The translations under genes and the position numbers were made by a program. A stretch of 64,000 nt of DNA from Agrobacterium larrymoorei (lineage in GTDB: Bacteria; Pseudomonadota; Alphaproteobacteria; Rhizobiales; Rhizobiaceae). The DNA lies in contig NZ_JAUTBL010000001.1 of assembly GCF_030819275.1 (NCBI RefSeq), forward strand, positions 1,831,553-1,895,552. Reading direction: 5' to 3'. How positions within the stretch are numbered: the stretch's first letter is position 1; each line of letters begins with the position of its first letter. This document shows, piece by piece, positions 17,362 to 26,235 of this stretch. The notes below the pieces were generated by a model that was not told the DNA's origin, made no database searches, and saw only the letters and a list, made by a program, of their open reading frames with translations.

Positions 17362-19197
17362 ATGTCGCTCATGCAAAACCTCCGTATAAGGACGAAAGTC
17401 CTGTCCCTTGTGGTTCCGACGTGTCTTATTGGCATTGCAGGAGCTCTCTATGTCTCCAGCAACTTTAAGACAGCCGATACCACCTATAGCGAATTCATCG
17501 CGAATGATGGTGATGCCGAGATTAACATGGCGATTGCCAGCCAGCGTCTCGTCGCTATCGTGTACGATGCCTATCAGGTCTATTTGTACGACGCTGAAAC
17601 CGCTGGCATGAAGCGAGCGACAGAAGACTATGCCGCCAGCAAGGCCAGGCTCCGTGAACTCTTTGACGAAGCTGAAAAGCTCGTGCCAGAGGAAAGCCGC
17701 ACACTTGCTTCTCTTCGGTCGCAAGTAGACTCAGTAATCGAAATTACCGATAAGGCCGTTGAGGCTGGAATGGTTAATCAGAGTGAGGCGCCAAAAGCAC
17801 TTCTGGTTCAAGCTGATGAAAAAGCGGCAAAACTCATCGGTGAGATGCGGACCTGGGTCAATACGACCAGCGACAAGATTAAGCAAAAGTCCAACCTCCT
17901 TAGCGAGGAGACCAATGATACCATTCTCTCTACGCTCGCTACACTAGCGGCAGTGTTTGGTGCCGCGCTCTTCCTGGCCGTTTTTATTACGAGGCGCGAA
18001 ATTACATCGCCGATCGAAGCTTTACGGCTAAGAATGGTTTCGCTCGCATCAGGCAGGGTCGATGAAGCAGTGCCTGGCGCCGACCGTAAAGATGAGCTCG
18101 GGAGTATGTCTGCTGCAGTCGCCGTCTTCCGTACGAACGCTATCGAGAAAGATCGACTGCAGACGCAGACGGAAGCTGACCGCGCGCGCTCAGAGAATGA
18201 AAAGCTTCAACGGGAAAAACAGAAAGCTGAAGAAGCGGCGAATACAAAATTCGCTGTCGATGCTCTTCGGGATGGGTTGGAAGCTCTGGCAAATGGGAAG
18301 ATAACGCACCGAATATTGGCGCCATTCACAGGCGCTCTCGACGAGCTTCGATTGAACTTCAATAACTCGCTTGAGAAACTTCACTCGACGTTGCGATCGG
18401 TGGGCCAGAATGCAGCCGGCATTGACGCAGGTGCAAACGAGATCCGATCTGCTGCTGACGATCTGTCGAGACGGACAGAACAACAGGCGGCTTCTGTGGA
18501 AGAGACGGCTGCCGCACTTGAGCAGATTACAACAACGGTGCAGGACGCCGCCAAGCGCGCAGACGATGCAGGTAAGCTCGTGGAGAAAACGCGAGGTGGC
18601 GTCGAATACTCCGGCAAACTAATGCAGGACGCTGTCCAAGCGATGATGGCTATCGAAAAATCTGCCGACGAGATGGGCAACATCATATCCGTTATTGATG
18701 AAATTGCGTTTCAGACCAACCTCCTTGCCTTGAATGCCGGAGTTGAAGCAGCTCGAGCAGGCGATGCTGGCAAGGGATTTGCTGTCGTGGCGCAAGAAGT
18801 TCGTGAGCTAGCCCAGCGCTCCGCGTCTGCTGCGAAGGAGATCAAAATTCTGATCGCAAATTCAGGGACGCAGGTTCAATCCGGGGTTGGCTTGGTAAAG
18901 CAGACCGGGCATTCCCTGGAGAGCATCGTCATCGAAGTCCAAGAGATCAATCGCCACGTTAACGCCATCGTTGAGTCCTCCCGTGAGCAAGCTACAGGAC
19001 TGCGCGAAATCAACACTGCAGTGAACGTCATGGATCAGGGTACTCAGCAAAATGCGGCGATGGTTGAGCAGTCTACCGCAGCCAGCCATAGTCTCGCACG
19101 AGAGGCCGAAGCTCTCAATCGCCTGTTGTCACAGTTCGATCTTGGTAGCCGGGAAGGCGGATATGCAGGCGGTCAGGGATCATCGAGGGCAGCCTAA
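17362..19197 (+). CDS. Methyl-accepting chemotaxis protein
   Basis: A 611-residue transmembrane chemoreceptor. TM1 is at about residues 11-32, a periplasmic helical-bundle sensor follows to about 188, and TM2 is at about 190-213. HAMP comes next, then a second HAMP-like stretch, then the signalling coiled coil with hairpin tip DEIAFQTNLLALNAGVEAAR and the adjacent DAGKGFAVVAQEVRELAQRS. There is no C-terminal CheR-docking pentapeptide. An upstream in-frame TTG at 17314 is possible, but the ATG at 17362 puts the positively charged N-terminus directly before TM1. The ligand is unknown. No che genes are in the window, so it would feed a distant array. Confidence 0.92.
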   Translation: MSLMQNLRIRTKVLSLVVPTCLIGIAGALYVSSNFKTADTTYSEFIANDGDAEINMAIASQRLVAIVYDAYQVYLYDAETAGMKRATEDYAASKARLRELFDEAEKLVPEESRTLASLRSQVDSVIEITDKAVEAGMVNQSEAPKALLVQADEKAAKLIGEMRTWVNTTSDKIKQKSNLLSEETNDTILSTLATLAAVFGAALFLAVFITRREITSPIEALRLRMVSLASGRVDEAVPGADRKDELGSMSAAVAVFRTNAIEKDRLQTQTEADRARSENEKLQREKQKAEEAANTKFAVDALRDGLEALANGKITHRILAPFTGALDELRLNFNNSLEKLHSTLRSVGQNAAGIDAGANEIRSAADDLSRRTEQQAASVEETAAALEQITTTVQDAAKRADDAGKLVEKTRGGVEYSGKLMQDAVQAMMAIEKSADEMGNIISVIDEIAFQTNLLALNAGVEAARAGDAGKGFAVVAQEVRELAQRSASAAKEIKILIANSGTQVQSGVGLVKQTGHSLESIVIEVQEINRHVNAIVESSREQATGLREINTAVNVMDQGTQQNAAMVEQSTAASHSLAREAEALNRLLSQFDLGSREGGYAGGQGSSRAA

Positions 19198-19372
19198 ATC
19201 TCCTGTTTGCGGTAGAGCGGTGTTCCCTTGAGTTGGGCACCGCTGCGGTCGCAAATGCGGGGATCTCGGCTCAGACTTGCGTCACGTGATGCAGGAGGCA
19301 TTCGTAAGTAGTTCAGCGCAACTCTGGCTGTTTAGCTCACATGCTAGCGAGCATCGCTTGCTCCTCTTGACC

Positions 19373-19477
19373 TTATTTCAAGAACAATCTGATGACGAGC
19401 CCGATGGCGGCAACTGTGCCGACACCCGCCAGCCAGAGGGCGATGAACCACATTGTCTTTCGAAGACCATCGCCCAT
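19373..19477 (-). CDS. cydX: Small bd-oxidase subunit, CydX/DUF2474-like
   Basis: A 34-residue single-helix membrane peptide. After the charged start MGDGLRKTMWF comes one hydrophobic segment (IALWLAGVGTVAAIGLVIRLFLK). Its ATG overlaps the cydB stop by one base (TGATG), so translation is coupled. Small proteins at this position stabilise the haem site of cytochrome bd. In the cyanide-insensitive subfamily the partner is usually the DUF2474 type. Identity rests on position, length and hydropathy. Confidence 0.75.
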   Translation of the reverse strand: MGDGLRKTMWFIALWLAGVGTVAAIGLVIRLFLK

Positions 19478-20481
19478 CAATGATATCCTTCCTCTGGGTC
19501 GATCTTGCCGCGAAAGACCCAATATGCGTAAGCCGTGTAGGCGAGGATCATAGGGACGAGTACCACGGCGCCGACAAGGAGGAAGCTCTGCGAACTCTCT
19601 GGTGCTGCTGCTTCCTTGATCGTGAGGACACCGGGGATCACGTATGGATAGAAGCTGACCCCAAGTCCGACGAAGCTTAACACGAACACGCCGAGTGCCG
19701 ACAAAAACGGCTGTAGGTGCTTCCCACGGGTGAGGCCGTGCCAAAGCGCAAAGGCACAAGCAGCTAGCAGCAGCGGTACTAATGACGAGAAAAAGGCGAT
19801 TGGCCAGCCGAACCAGCGTTCGAAGTACATCTGGTTGATGAACGGTGTCCAGAGTGACACGATCCCGATCAGCGCCAAGAGCATCAAGCTTAAAGGGCGC
19901 GCGAGCCTTGCCGAGCGTGCCTGAATATCGCCAGAGGTCTTGAGATTAAGCCATGTAACGCCGAGCAGCGCGTAGCCTGTGAGAACGGCGACGCCTGTCA
20001 GGATTGAGAAGGGCGTCAGCCAGTCCCACCAGCCCCCCGCATACTGTCTACCCTCGACTGCGATGCCTTGGACCAGAGCGCCAAGAGAGATGCCCTGCAT
20101 GAGAGCTGCTACCGAAGATCCGATCCAGAAGCCGAAATCCCAGAGATGAGATTCATGGTGGGTTCGCCATCGAAACTCAAATGCGACGCCTCGGAAAATC
20201 AGGCTGACCAACATCAGGATAATTGGCATGTAGATCGCCGGCATGATGATTGCGTAGGCGAGCGGAAATACCGCCATGAGGCCACCACCGCCGAGGACCA
20301 GCCAGGTTTCGTTGCCGTCCCAAACGGGAGCAATCGAATTCGTCATGATGTCGCGGTCGCAGCGCTTTCGGAAGAACGGGAAGACGATGCCAATCCCGAG
20401 ATCGAAGCCGTCCAGCACAACATAAGCAAGGACGGCGAAGGCGATGATCCCCGCCCAGATGAAGGAAAGATCAATGTCCAT
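19477..20481 (-). CDS. cydB: Cytochrome bd-type quinol oxidase subunit II
   Basis: A 334-residue integral membrane subunit with eight or nine helices that supports the haem-bearing subunit I of the terminal oxidase. Diagnostic stretches are YVVLDGFDLGIGIVFPFF near the N-terminus, VWDGNETWLVLGGGGLMAVFP and the conserved FRGVAFEFRWR. The start at 20481 has GGAGGCC upstream and overlaps the end of cydA by 11 bases. The frame is open to 20553, but that extension lies inside cydA. Confidence 0.95.
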   Translation of the reverse strand: MDIDLSFIWAGIIAFAVLAYVVLDGFDLGIGIVFPFFRKRCDRDIMTNSIAPVWDGNETWLVLGGGGLMAVFPLAYAIIMPAIYMPIILMLVSLIFRGVAFEFRWRTHHESHLWDFGFWIGSSVAALMQGISLGALVQGIAVEGRQYAGGWWDWLTPFSILTGVAVLTGYALLGVTWLNLKTSGDIQARSARLARPLSLMLLALIGIVSLWTPFINQMYFERWFGWPIAFFSSLVPLLLAACAFALWHGLTRGKHLQPFLSALGVFVLSFVGLGVSFYPYVIPGVLTIKEAAAPESSQSFLLVGAVVLVPMILAYTAYAYWVFRGKIDPEEGYH

Positions 20482-21895
20482 GGCGGCCTCCAAGCGGATG
20501 ATCCTGTGTTGCGCCGGGCACAATACCCGCGGTCCGGATCGGGCCGGCGTCAAGTTCCTGATCCGTGTCGAGCGGGGTTGGCGGCCGTCGCATAAGCTTT
20601 AACAGGTAGTAGACGCCGACGCCGAACACCACGAAGTAGACGACGATGAAGATGAGGAGCGACGTCCCGACCGCAGGAGCTGAAACTGGTGAAAGGCTAT
20701 CGGCGGTTCTTAAATGCCCATAGATCGTCCAGGGCTGACGGCCGACTTCGGTAGTGTACCATCCGGCAAGAACGGCTACAAAGCCTGAACCGCCCATGGG
20801 CACCGCGACGCGATGAAGCCAAGGCGTGTCATACAGCGTTCCTTTCCAGCGCGCCCAAAGCGACCAAAGCCCGACGCCAAGCATCAGGAAACCGAGGCCA
20901 ACCATGATGCGGAAGGTCATGAATGGCATGAGTGCCGGAGGACGTTGGTCGCGAGGCCATTCCTTCAAACCCTTTATCTCGCCGTTCAATTCGTGGGTTA
21001 GGATTAGAGAACCGAGCTTAGGGATTTCGATCGCATAGCGGGTGGTCTCTGCTTCGTCATCCGGTATGCCGAATAGGACGAGGGGCGCGCCTTCCTTATG
21101 CGTTTCGTAGTGTCCCTCCATAGCTGCGATCTTCGCTGGCTGATGTTCGAGCGTGTTCAGGCCATGCAGGTCTCCGACGAAGATCTGAACAGGTGTGACG
21201 ATTGCCGCCATCCACATCGCCATCGAGAACATGATGCGGGCCTGACGGTTCGTCCGCTCTTTCAGCAGATGCCAAGCGCCGACGCCGCCGACGGCGAAGG
21301 CGGTGGTCAAGAAAGCCGCCAGCACGGTATGAGTCATTCTGTAGGGGAAGGACGGATTGAAGATGATCTTCCACCAATCTTCAGGCTCGAAGACGCCGTT
21401 GGAAGCGATATTAAAGCCGGCAGGCGTATGCATCCAACTGTTGGCTGACGTTATCCACGTCGCCGATATCAGCGTGCCTATCGCCACCATTGCAACGGCG
21501 ACCATGTGCGCAGTGTCGCCAACACGCTTTCGGCCAAAGAGCGCTATACCAAGGAAGCCAGCTTCGAGGAAAAATGCGGTTAGGACCTCGTAACCCATTA
21601 GCGGTCCGATGACCGGTCCGGCCTTGTCTGAAAACGCGGACCAGTTCGTCCCGAACTGATAGCTCATCACGATCCCAGACACGACGCCCATCGCGAAGGT
21701 GACCGCGAAGATCGTCTTCCAGTATTCGAAGAGCTTGAGGTAGGCCTCGTCGCGCTTCCACAGCCATAGTGCGTTTAGAACGGCCAAGTAGCTCGCTGTC
21801 CCGATCGAGAACGCCGGAAATAGGAAATGGAATGAGACGGTAAACGCGAACTGGATTCGCGCCAGCATTTCAGCTTCGAGGCCGAGGAAGGTCAT
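20471..21895 (-). CDS. cydA: Cytochrome bd-type quinol oxidase subunit I (cyanide-insensitive type)
   Basis: A 474-residue quinol oxidase core subunit that reduces O2 to water with quinol electrons at the inner membrane. The start at 21895 gives MTFLGLEAEMLARIQFAFT, with haem-ligand His23 in SFHFLFPAF. GWYTTEVGRQPW and QIFVGDLHG are family signatures. The quinol-binding loop is short and the whole protein is under 480 residues, as in the CIO/CioA group rather than E. coli CydA. It is first in the operon cydA-cydB-cydX. No Anr/FnrN box is evident just upstream. Confidence 0.95.
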   Translation of the reverse strand: MTFLGLEAEMLARIQFAFTVSFHFLFPAFSIGTASYLAVLNALWLWKRDEAYLKLFEYWKTIFAVTFAMGVVSGIVMSYQFGTNWSAFSDKAGPVIGPLMGYEVLTAFFLEAGFLGIALFGRKRVGDTAHMVAVAMVAIGTLISATWITSANSWMHTPAGFNIASNGVFEPEDWWKIIFNPSFPYRMTHTVLAAFLTTAFAVGGVGAWHLLKERTNRQARIMFSMAMWMAAIVTPVQIFVGDLHGLNTLEHQPAKIAAMEGHYETHKEGAPLVLFGIPDDEAETTRYAIEIPKLGSLILTHELNGEIKGLKEWPRDQRPPALMPFMTFRIMVGLGFLMLGVGLWSLWARWKGTLYDTPWLHRVAVPMGGSGFVAVLAGWYTTEVGRQPWTIYGHLRTADSLSPVSAPAVGTSLLIFIVVYFVVFGVGVYYLLKLMRRPPTPLDTDQELDAGPIRTAGIVPGATQDHPLGGRHGH

Positions 21896-22310
21896 GTTGA
21901 CTCCATCATTGGAGACCCTCGAACTTATCAATGCAGCCCGATGTTCCCGGCACACACTGCCACTTCGCAGAGTCGTTGGAGACCATCGTAGGCTGATGTC
22001 AACTGCGTCCAAGCCCGCACAGCGTCGCGTGACGCAATGTCACGCCTCGGCGATGGCGTCGCGCGTGGAGGACGGGTTAGGGGAGTTGATCGACAGCACC
22101 CATATTGGAGATGCGCCACGGATGTGAAACCATCCCTTCAACTGTCCCACCACCATGTGTGGAAACCTACCCGTTGCCTTACAGGTTTGGGCATGATCCC
22201 ACCCATCTGACACCAGACTTTGCTTAAAGCAGCGAATAGCGGCTCTTCTGAGTTGTCTCGCCTCCGCACTGCTATAGCGTTGCGCTTGGGTTGGAAGAGG
22301 AGGAAATTCC
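21896..22310. promoter_or_regulatory. Divergent intergenic region between cydA and a secreted hydrolase gene
   Basis: About 415 bases that must hold the promoters of the leftward cyd operon and the rightward hydrolase gene. I looked for a TTGAT-N4-ATCAA box and did not find an intact one. No gene is supported. Confidence 0.45.
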
Positions 22311-23630
22311 ATGCGTTTCAGTATACTGTTTTTACCGGCGATTGCGTTTCTTGCGATCATCGCCGCGCCGGCCGCAGCGCAACATCGTAACGCCAACGAG
22401 CCCAAAAAGGCAGACTGCCCGGCAGCCCTACCAGCCAGTACGGAATGTTTCTCTGGCTGGGATATGCGAGGCGCCTACTACTGGATTGCGAAACCGAAGA
22501 ATTGGAACGGCACTTTGGTCGTGCATGCCCATGGTGGTCCGCGAACTGCCAAGCCGCAAGCGAATGACCCGGTAGAGGATCTCGTGCGCTTTGCCGTGAC
22601 TGTCCAGGAAGGGTACGCCTGGGCAGGGTCTAACTATCGTCGGGAAGGATATGGCGTACGTATGGCGGCCGCAGATACAGACAACGTCAGGCGCATCGCG
22701 ATCCGTCAGCTTGGCAAGCCGAAACATGTCTTGCTGCACGGCCAGTCGTGGGGTGGCAATGTTGCTGCGAAGACCGCGGAGCTCTATGCGCTCGACTGGC
22801 AAGGCCGAAAAAACTACGACGGCGTCGTGCTGACCAGCGGGCTCTTGGCCGGAGGCAGCCGTGGATATGATTTCCGTGCCGATCTACGCGCGGTCTACCA
22901 GTATTATTGCAAGAACCACCCGCGCGCAGACGAAGTGCAATATCCCGTTTGGCAAGGCCTGCCGAAGGGGGTAACGATGAAGCGTGACGAACTTGAAAAA
23001 CGCGTTAATGAATGCACAGGCTTGGCGCTTGCGCCGAATGAACGTACTGCGGAACAGGCGAGAAACCTGAAAAACATCCTTGCGGTCACAAAGGTACCTG
23101 AAAAAACTCTAGTGGCGCATCTTTCCTGGGCCACTGGACTTTTCTCCGATATCGTTTGGCGTCGAATGGATGGAAAAAATCCTTTTGACAACTCGAAGGT
23201 CACGTACACGGGGTCCGATGACGATACGGCTTTGAACAAAGGCGTTGAACGTTTTGAAGCCGACCCGGAAGCGCGTCGGGCCATGGCGTACGACGCCGAC
23301 CTCACCGGTCAGATCGTTTTGCCAACCATTACGCTCCACGCAGTCAACGATCCCACAGTCTTTGTCGATCATGAGGCAATCTACCGTCAGACGGTGGAGA
23401 AGGCGGGGAATAGTGACCTGCTCGTACAGAATTTCTCAGACGAAGCTGAGCATTCAAAGCTGTCAACTCCGCAATATGCAGCGCTGTTTACCGCCATGCT
23501 CACTTGGATCGAAGAAGGTGAAAAACCGACCAAACAATCGGTGGCTGCGCTGTGTGAGGAAAAGCGCAAGACCTATGATGAGATATGTAGGCTGTTACCT
23601 AACTATGAGCCAAAACTTCCTATAGATTGA
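22311..23630 (+). CDS. Secreted alpha/beta hydrolase
   Basis: A 439-residue exported hydrolase. The signal peptide (ILFLPAIAFLAIIAAPAAA) ends about residue 23. In the mature part, the nucleophile is Ser146 in LLHGQSWGGNVAAKTAELY, the acid is probably in TLHAVNDPTVFVDHE and the histidine is in DEAEHSKLS. The HAHGGPR motif near residue 75 would form the oxyanion hole. Four or more cysteines suggest disulphides in the periplasm. It belongs to a group of uncharacterised secreted hydrolases, and the substrate is unknown. The start has AGGAGGAAA upstream. Confidence 0.83.
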   Translation: MRFSILFLPAIAFLAIIAAPAAAQHRNANEPKKADCPAALPASTECFSGWDMRGAYYWIAKPKNWNGTLVVHAHGGPRTAKPQANDPVEDLVRFAVTVQEGYAWAGSNYRREGYGVRMAAADTDNVRRIAIRQLGKPKHVLLHGQSWGGNVAAKTAELYALDWQGRKNYDGVVLTSGLLAGGSRGYDFRADLRAVYQYYCKNHPRADEVQYPVWQGLPKGVTMKRDELEKRVNECTGLALAPNERTAEQARNLKNILAVTKVPEKTLVAHLSWATGLFSDIVWRRMDGKNPFDNSKVTYTGSDDDTALNKGVERFEADPEARRAMAYDADLTGQIVLPTITLHAVNDPTVFVDHEAIYRQTVEKAGNSDLLVQNFSDEAEHSKLSTPQYAALFTAMLTWIEEGEKPTKQSVAALCEEKRKTYDEICRLLPNYEPKLPID

Positions 23631-23643
23631 ACTGTAGCATTTG

Positions 23644-23672
23644 GCAGGGGTTAGTTGATACCTAACCCCTGC
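23644..23672 (+). terminator. Strong hairpin after the secreted hydrolase gene
   Basis: Perfect 11-bp arms GCAGGGGTTAG and CTAACCCCTGC enclose a 7-base loop. They start 14 bases after the stop codon. There is no T-run, so it may act with Rho or as a 3'-end stabiliser. Confidence 0.6.
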
Positions 23673-24161
23673 TAACGGAAAGATTCGCCGACTGCCAGCT
23701 CCAGGGACGGATCGATGTTCGCCCATTGAAATTGGTGAAACGGCGAGCGAGAACGCTGAGCTGATAACGTCAACGTAATCGCGGTATGAGCTTATAATTA
23801 GCATGGTGTGCATAGAGTGATGAGCCTGGCAGTATCGTCAAGCCGCTAGAGAACCCCTACGCGCACGTGTACAAGAAAGCTCCTGGAGCGCGTCTAGAGC
23901 TTTTCCCTTTCATGCTGGATCATATCCACATGAGTTGAAGCAGTTCCGGGCCTCTTGTGGCTGGACCTGATCAATCAGCGTGCCGAAGGCGTGGTCTTCG
24001 CGGCAGAACTGGTGCCGTCATTCCATGACTCTGTGGTTGCGTGCTTGACACATAAAAGCGCTGATTAAGCCGCATTTTTCAATTTTTGGCTTTAAAGTTA
24101 TTGCGGACTCGTTCGTTGATGCTATTCCTGCGTGCAGCTGAATCTGCGTTGGGGATTATGG
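23673..24161. other. Intergenic, no gene recognised
   Basis: About 490 bases without a supported reading frame. The stretch around 23880-23960 (CTAGAGCTTTTCCC and following) resembles dispersed intergenic sequence that I associate with rhizobial genomes, but I cannot confirm a repeat family from one copy. Confidence 0.4.
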
Positions 24162-25298
24162 ATGAAGAGGATCGTTCCTGTGCTTCTTTTGGGCTTGCTG
24201 AGTGCTTGCGCAAGACCATCCGACGGTCCCACTGCAGGAAACATTCGGTCAGCGACTCTCCCGAATACCAATGAGAAGATTGCGGTCATCGATCTTGCGA
24301 ATGCTCCCGCTTCGACATCGAACGCAAGTATCATGTCTTCCTCTGCTGGTCCCGGTCTGGCGGCATTACGGAATACAGGATACAACGCTCAGCGTCTGCG
24401 GCGCGGCGACGTGGTCGATATCACCGTGCTCGATACCGGCGAAGATGGTCTTTTCTCGTCCACGCAGAGCAAGACGCTCAACCTTGGTCGATTCACCGTC
24501 GACCAAAGCGGCAACGTCAATCTGCCATTCGTGGGTAGACAGAGGGTGATCGACTCCACGCCAGAGGGATTGCAGAACCAGGTTGTCGCAGGATTGAAGG
24601 GATCTGCCGTTAATCCGCAGGCGGTCGTGACAGTCGTCGACAAGCCGACAAGTGCTGTGATGGTCAGCGGGGCGGTCAAGACACCAGGCAAGATCGCTTT
24701 GACGGCGCGACAGGAACGGGTTCTCGATGCGATCAGCCAAGCGGGTGGCCCGGCAGTGGCGCCGGGGGCAGCGACGGTGACGATCGTTCGCGGTCAGCAG
24801 AGAGCAAGCGCAACCCTAGATCGGGTGATGCGTGAAGATCGACAGAATGTTCGTTTGTCGCCTGACGATCAAATCATGATTGACGGCGACGCATCCAGTT
24901 TTACGGCACTTGGCGCGTTCAAGAGTGCGGGCGAATTTCAATTCGAAACCGGCAAGTTGACGCTTGCCCAGGCGGTTGGTCGTGCAGGCGGTCTTCTTGA
25001 TGATCGCGCCGACTCGCGCAATGTCTATGTCTTCCGCACTGAAGAGGTGCCGCTCCGCTCGGTCGGTCCGACCGCGTCCAAGGAACGTGCTGAAATTCTA
25101 ACGCAGAAACGCCCTGTGATTTACCGTGTGAACATGCGTGACGCTTCCAGCATTGCGCTGATGCAGATGTTCCAGATGCAAAAGGGTGATGTCCTTTATG
25201 CCAGTAACGCGCCGCTTGTTGATGCCGCCAAGCTGTTGACGGTGTTCCAGAAGAGCGTGCCGACAGCAGCAGCGCCTCAGCCGGGAAGCGCGAACTGA
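24162..25298 (+). CDS. Polysaccharide export outer-membrane lipoprotein (Wza/ExoF-like)
   Basis: A 378-residue lipoprotein. The signal peptide ends in the lipobox LLSAC (Cys at about residue 16). It is followed by a Poly_export domain (RRGDVVDITVLDTGEDG, then FTVDQSGNVNLPFVGRQRV) and SLBB-like repeats (VMVSGAVKTPGKIALTA and a second one after residue 240). Such proteins form the outer-membrane or periplasmic channel for capsule or exopolysaccharide. The start at 24162 is chosen because it begins the lipoprotein signal, and an in-frame ORF start at 24132 lies upstream. No glycosyltransferases or Wzc partner adjoin it, so it may be an orphan exporter or serve a distant cluster. Confidence 0.87.
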   Translation: MKRIVPVLLLGLLSACARPSDGPTAGNIRSATLPNTNEKIAVIDLANAPASTSNASIMSSSAGPGLAALRNTGYNAQRLRRGDVVDITVLDTGEDGLFSSTQSKTLNLGRFTVDQSGNVNLPFVGRQRVIDSTPEGLQNQVVAGLKGSAVNPQAVVTVVDKPTSAVMVSGAVKTPGKIALTARQERVLDAISQAGGPAVAPGAATVTIVRGQQRASATLDRVMREDRQNVRLSPDDQIMIDGDASSFTALGAFKSAGEFQFETGKLTLAQAVGRAGGLLDDRADSRNVYVFRTEEVPLRSVGPTASKERAEILTQKRPVIYRVNMRDASSIALMQMFQMQKGDVLYASNAPLVDAAKLLTVFQKSVPTAAAPQPGSAN

Positions 25299-25338
25299 GC
25301 ACGTAGGCTAACCAGCCGGAAGGCGACAGCGCCTACTT

Positions 25339-26235
25339 TCAGCCTGATATCATGTCCAGAATCTCCCGAGCGCTTTGCGGTCGGTCTTCTGGACGAAGCT
25401 GGCAGCATTGCTTTATCAATTCGCTCCAGATCTTGCACGGCGCATTTATTTTACTTGCGAGCTTTTCGGCGAGCTTTCCAAAGGCATAGATATCGTGAGA
25501 GGGATGGGCTTCCTCCCCTTGCAACTGCTCGGGGGTGGAGAATTCTGGCGATCCCGCGCGCTTTATGCCTATATCTCGATGCCTGGATCCTATCGGAATG
25601 GCGATACCGAAGTCTCCAAGCAGCGACTGTTCGAAATCGTTTCCGTGCAGGAAAATGTTGTTCGGTGTCACGTCGCAGTGAACAAGCCCCTCTCGATGTA
25701 TCGTGTCGAGTGCAAGGAGAACGCTTCTCACGATCGTTGAGGCTTCTCGTTCCTCGAGCACTTGCTCTTGTGATAGAGAAGCAAGTGTGAGCGGACGCCA
25801 TGGCATCACTAATCCCGGTCTGCCGTCCTCTAGACGTAACAAGGCTGATGTCTCGAGGATGTTGGGATGCCTGAAACGCAGTCCCGTTTCTGCCTCTCGA
25901 CGCAGAGATTGTGCAATAACAATGTCGTCGCGACAAGTTGGTCGCAGCGTCTTGAGCGCGTGCGACGTGCCGAGATCGATATGGCGCAAATGCAGGACTT
26001 CTGTGCGTTCGCTCGTGAAGGTGACCGTCTCGACAAGGAAGGTGTTTGCGATCCGGCCAAAGTTTTGCGCGTAGATCGTGGATGCGTTTCGGTCGAGCGC
26101 GTTGCGGATCTGGTCGAGCAATTCCAATGCATCCTGGGGTGGGCGCAGGCCTTCGTTCCCCTGCTGAATGGCGCGCCAGAGATCGGCATAACGCTGCGCT
26201 ACCAGGCCCTGATCATTGCTGCTATCTCGGCACAC
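25339..26235 (-). CDS. ppkA: T6SS serine/threonine protein kinase PpkA
   Basis: A 298-residue Hanks-type kinase and the last gene of the leftward T6SS operon. Kinase motifs are an invariant-lysine region (HALKTLRPT), the catalytic loop HCDVTPNN, LGDFGIA (DFG) and SPEFSTPEQL, with a ~60-residue N-terminal extension. In A. tumefaciens PpkA phosphorylates TssL at Thr14, which recruits Fha and activates secretion. No ATG is near the 5' end. GTG at 26235 or TTG at 26247 fits, both overlapping the end of tagF-pppA, so translation is coupled. No transmembrane segment is obvious, unlike Pseudomonas PpkA. Confidence 0.88.
   Translation of the reverse strand: MCRDSSNDQGLVAQRYADLWRAIQQGNEGLRPPQDALELLDQIRNALDRNASTIYAQNFGRIANTFLVETVTFTSERTEVLHLRHIDLGTSHALKTLRPTCRDDIVIAQSLRREAETGLRFRHPNILETSALLRLEDGRPGLVMPWRPLTLASLSQEQVLEEREASTIVRSVLLALDTIHREGLVHCDVTPNNIFLHGNDFEQSLLGDFGIAIPIGSRHRDIGIKRAGSPEFSTPEQLQGEEAHPSHDIYAFGKLAEKLASKINAPCKIWSELIKQCCQLRPEDRPQSAREILDMISG

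Noticed and set aside
22040..22405. 121-codon minus-strand ORF upstream of the secreted hydrolase
   Set aside because: No family features, and it overlaps the signal peptide region of the hydrolase gene.
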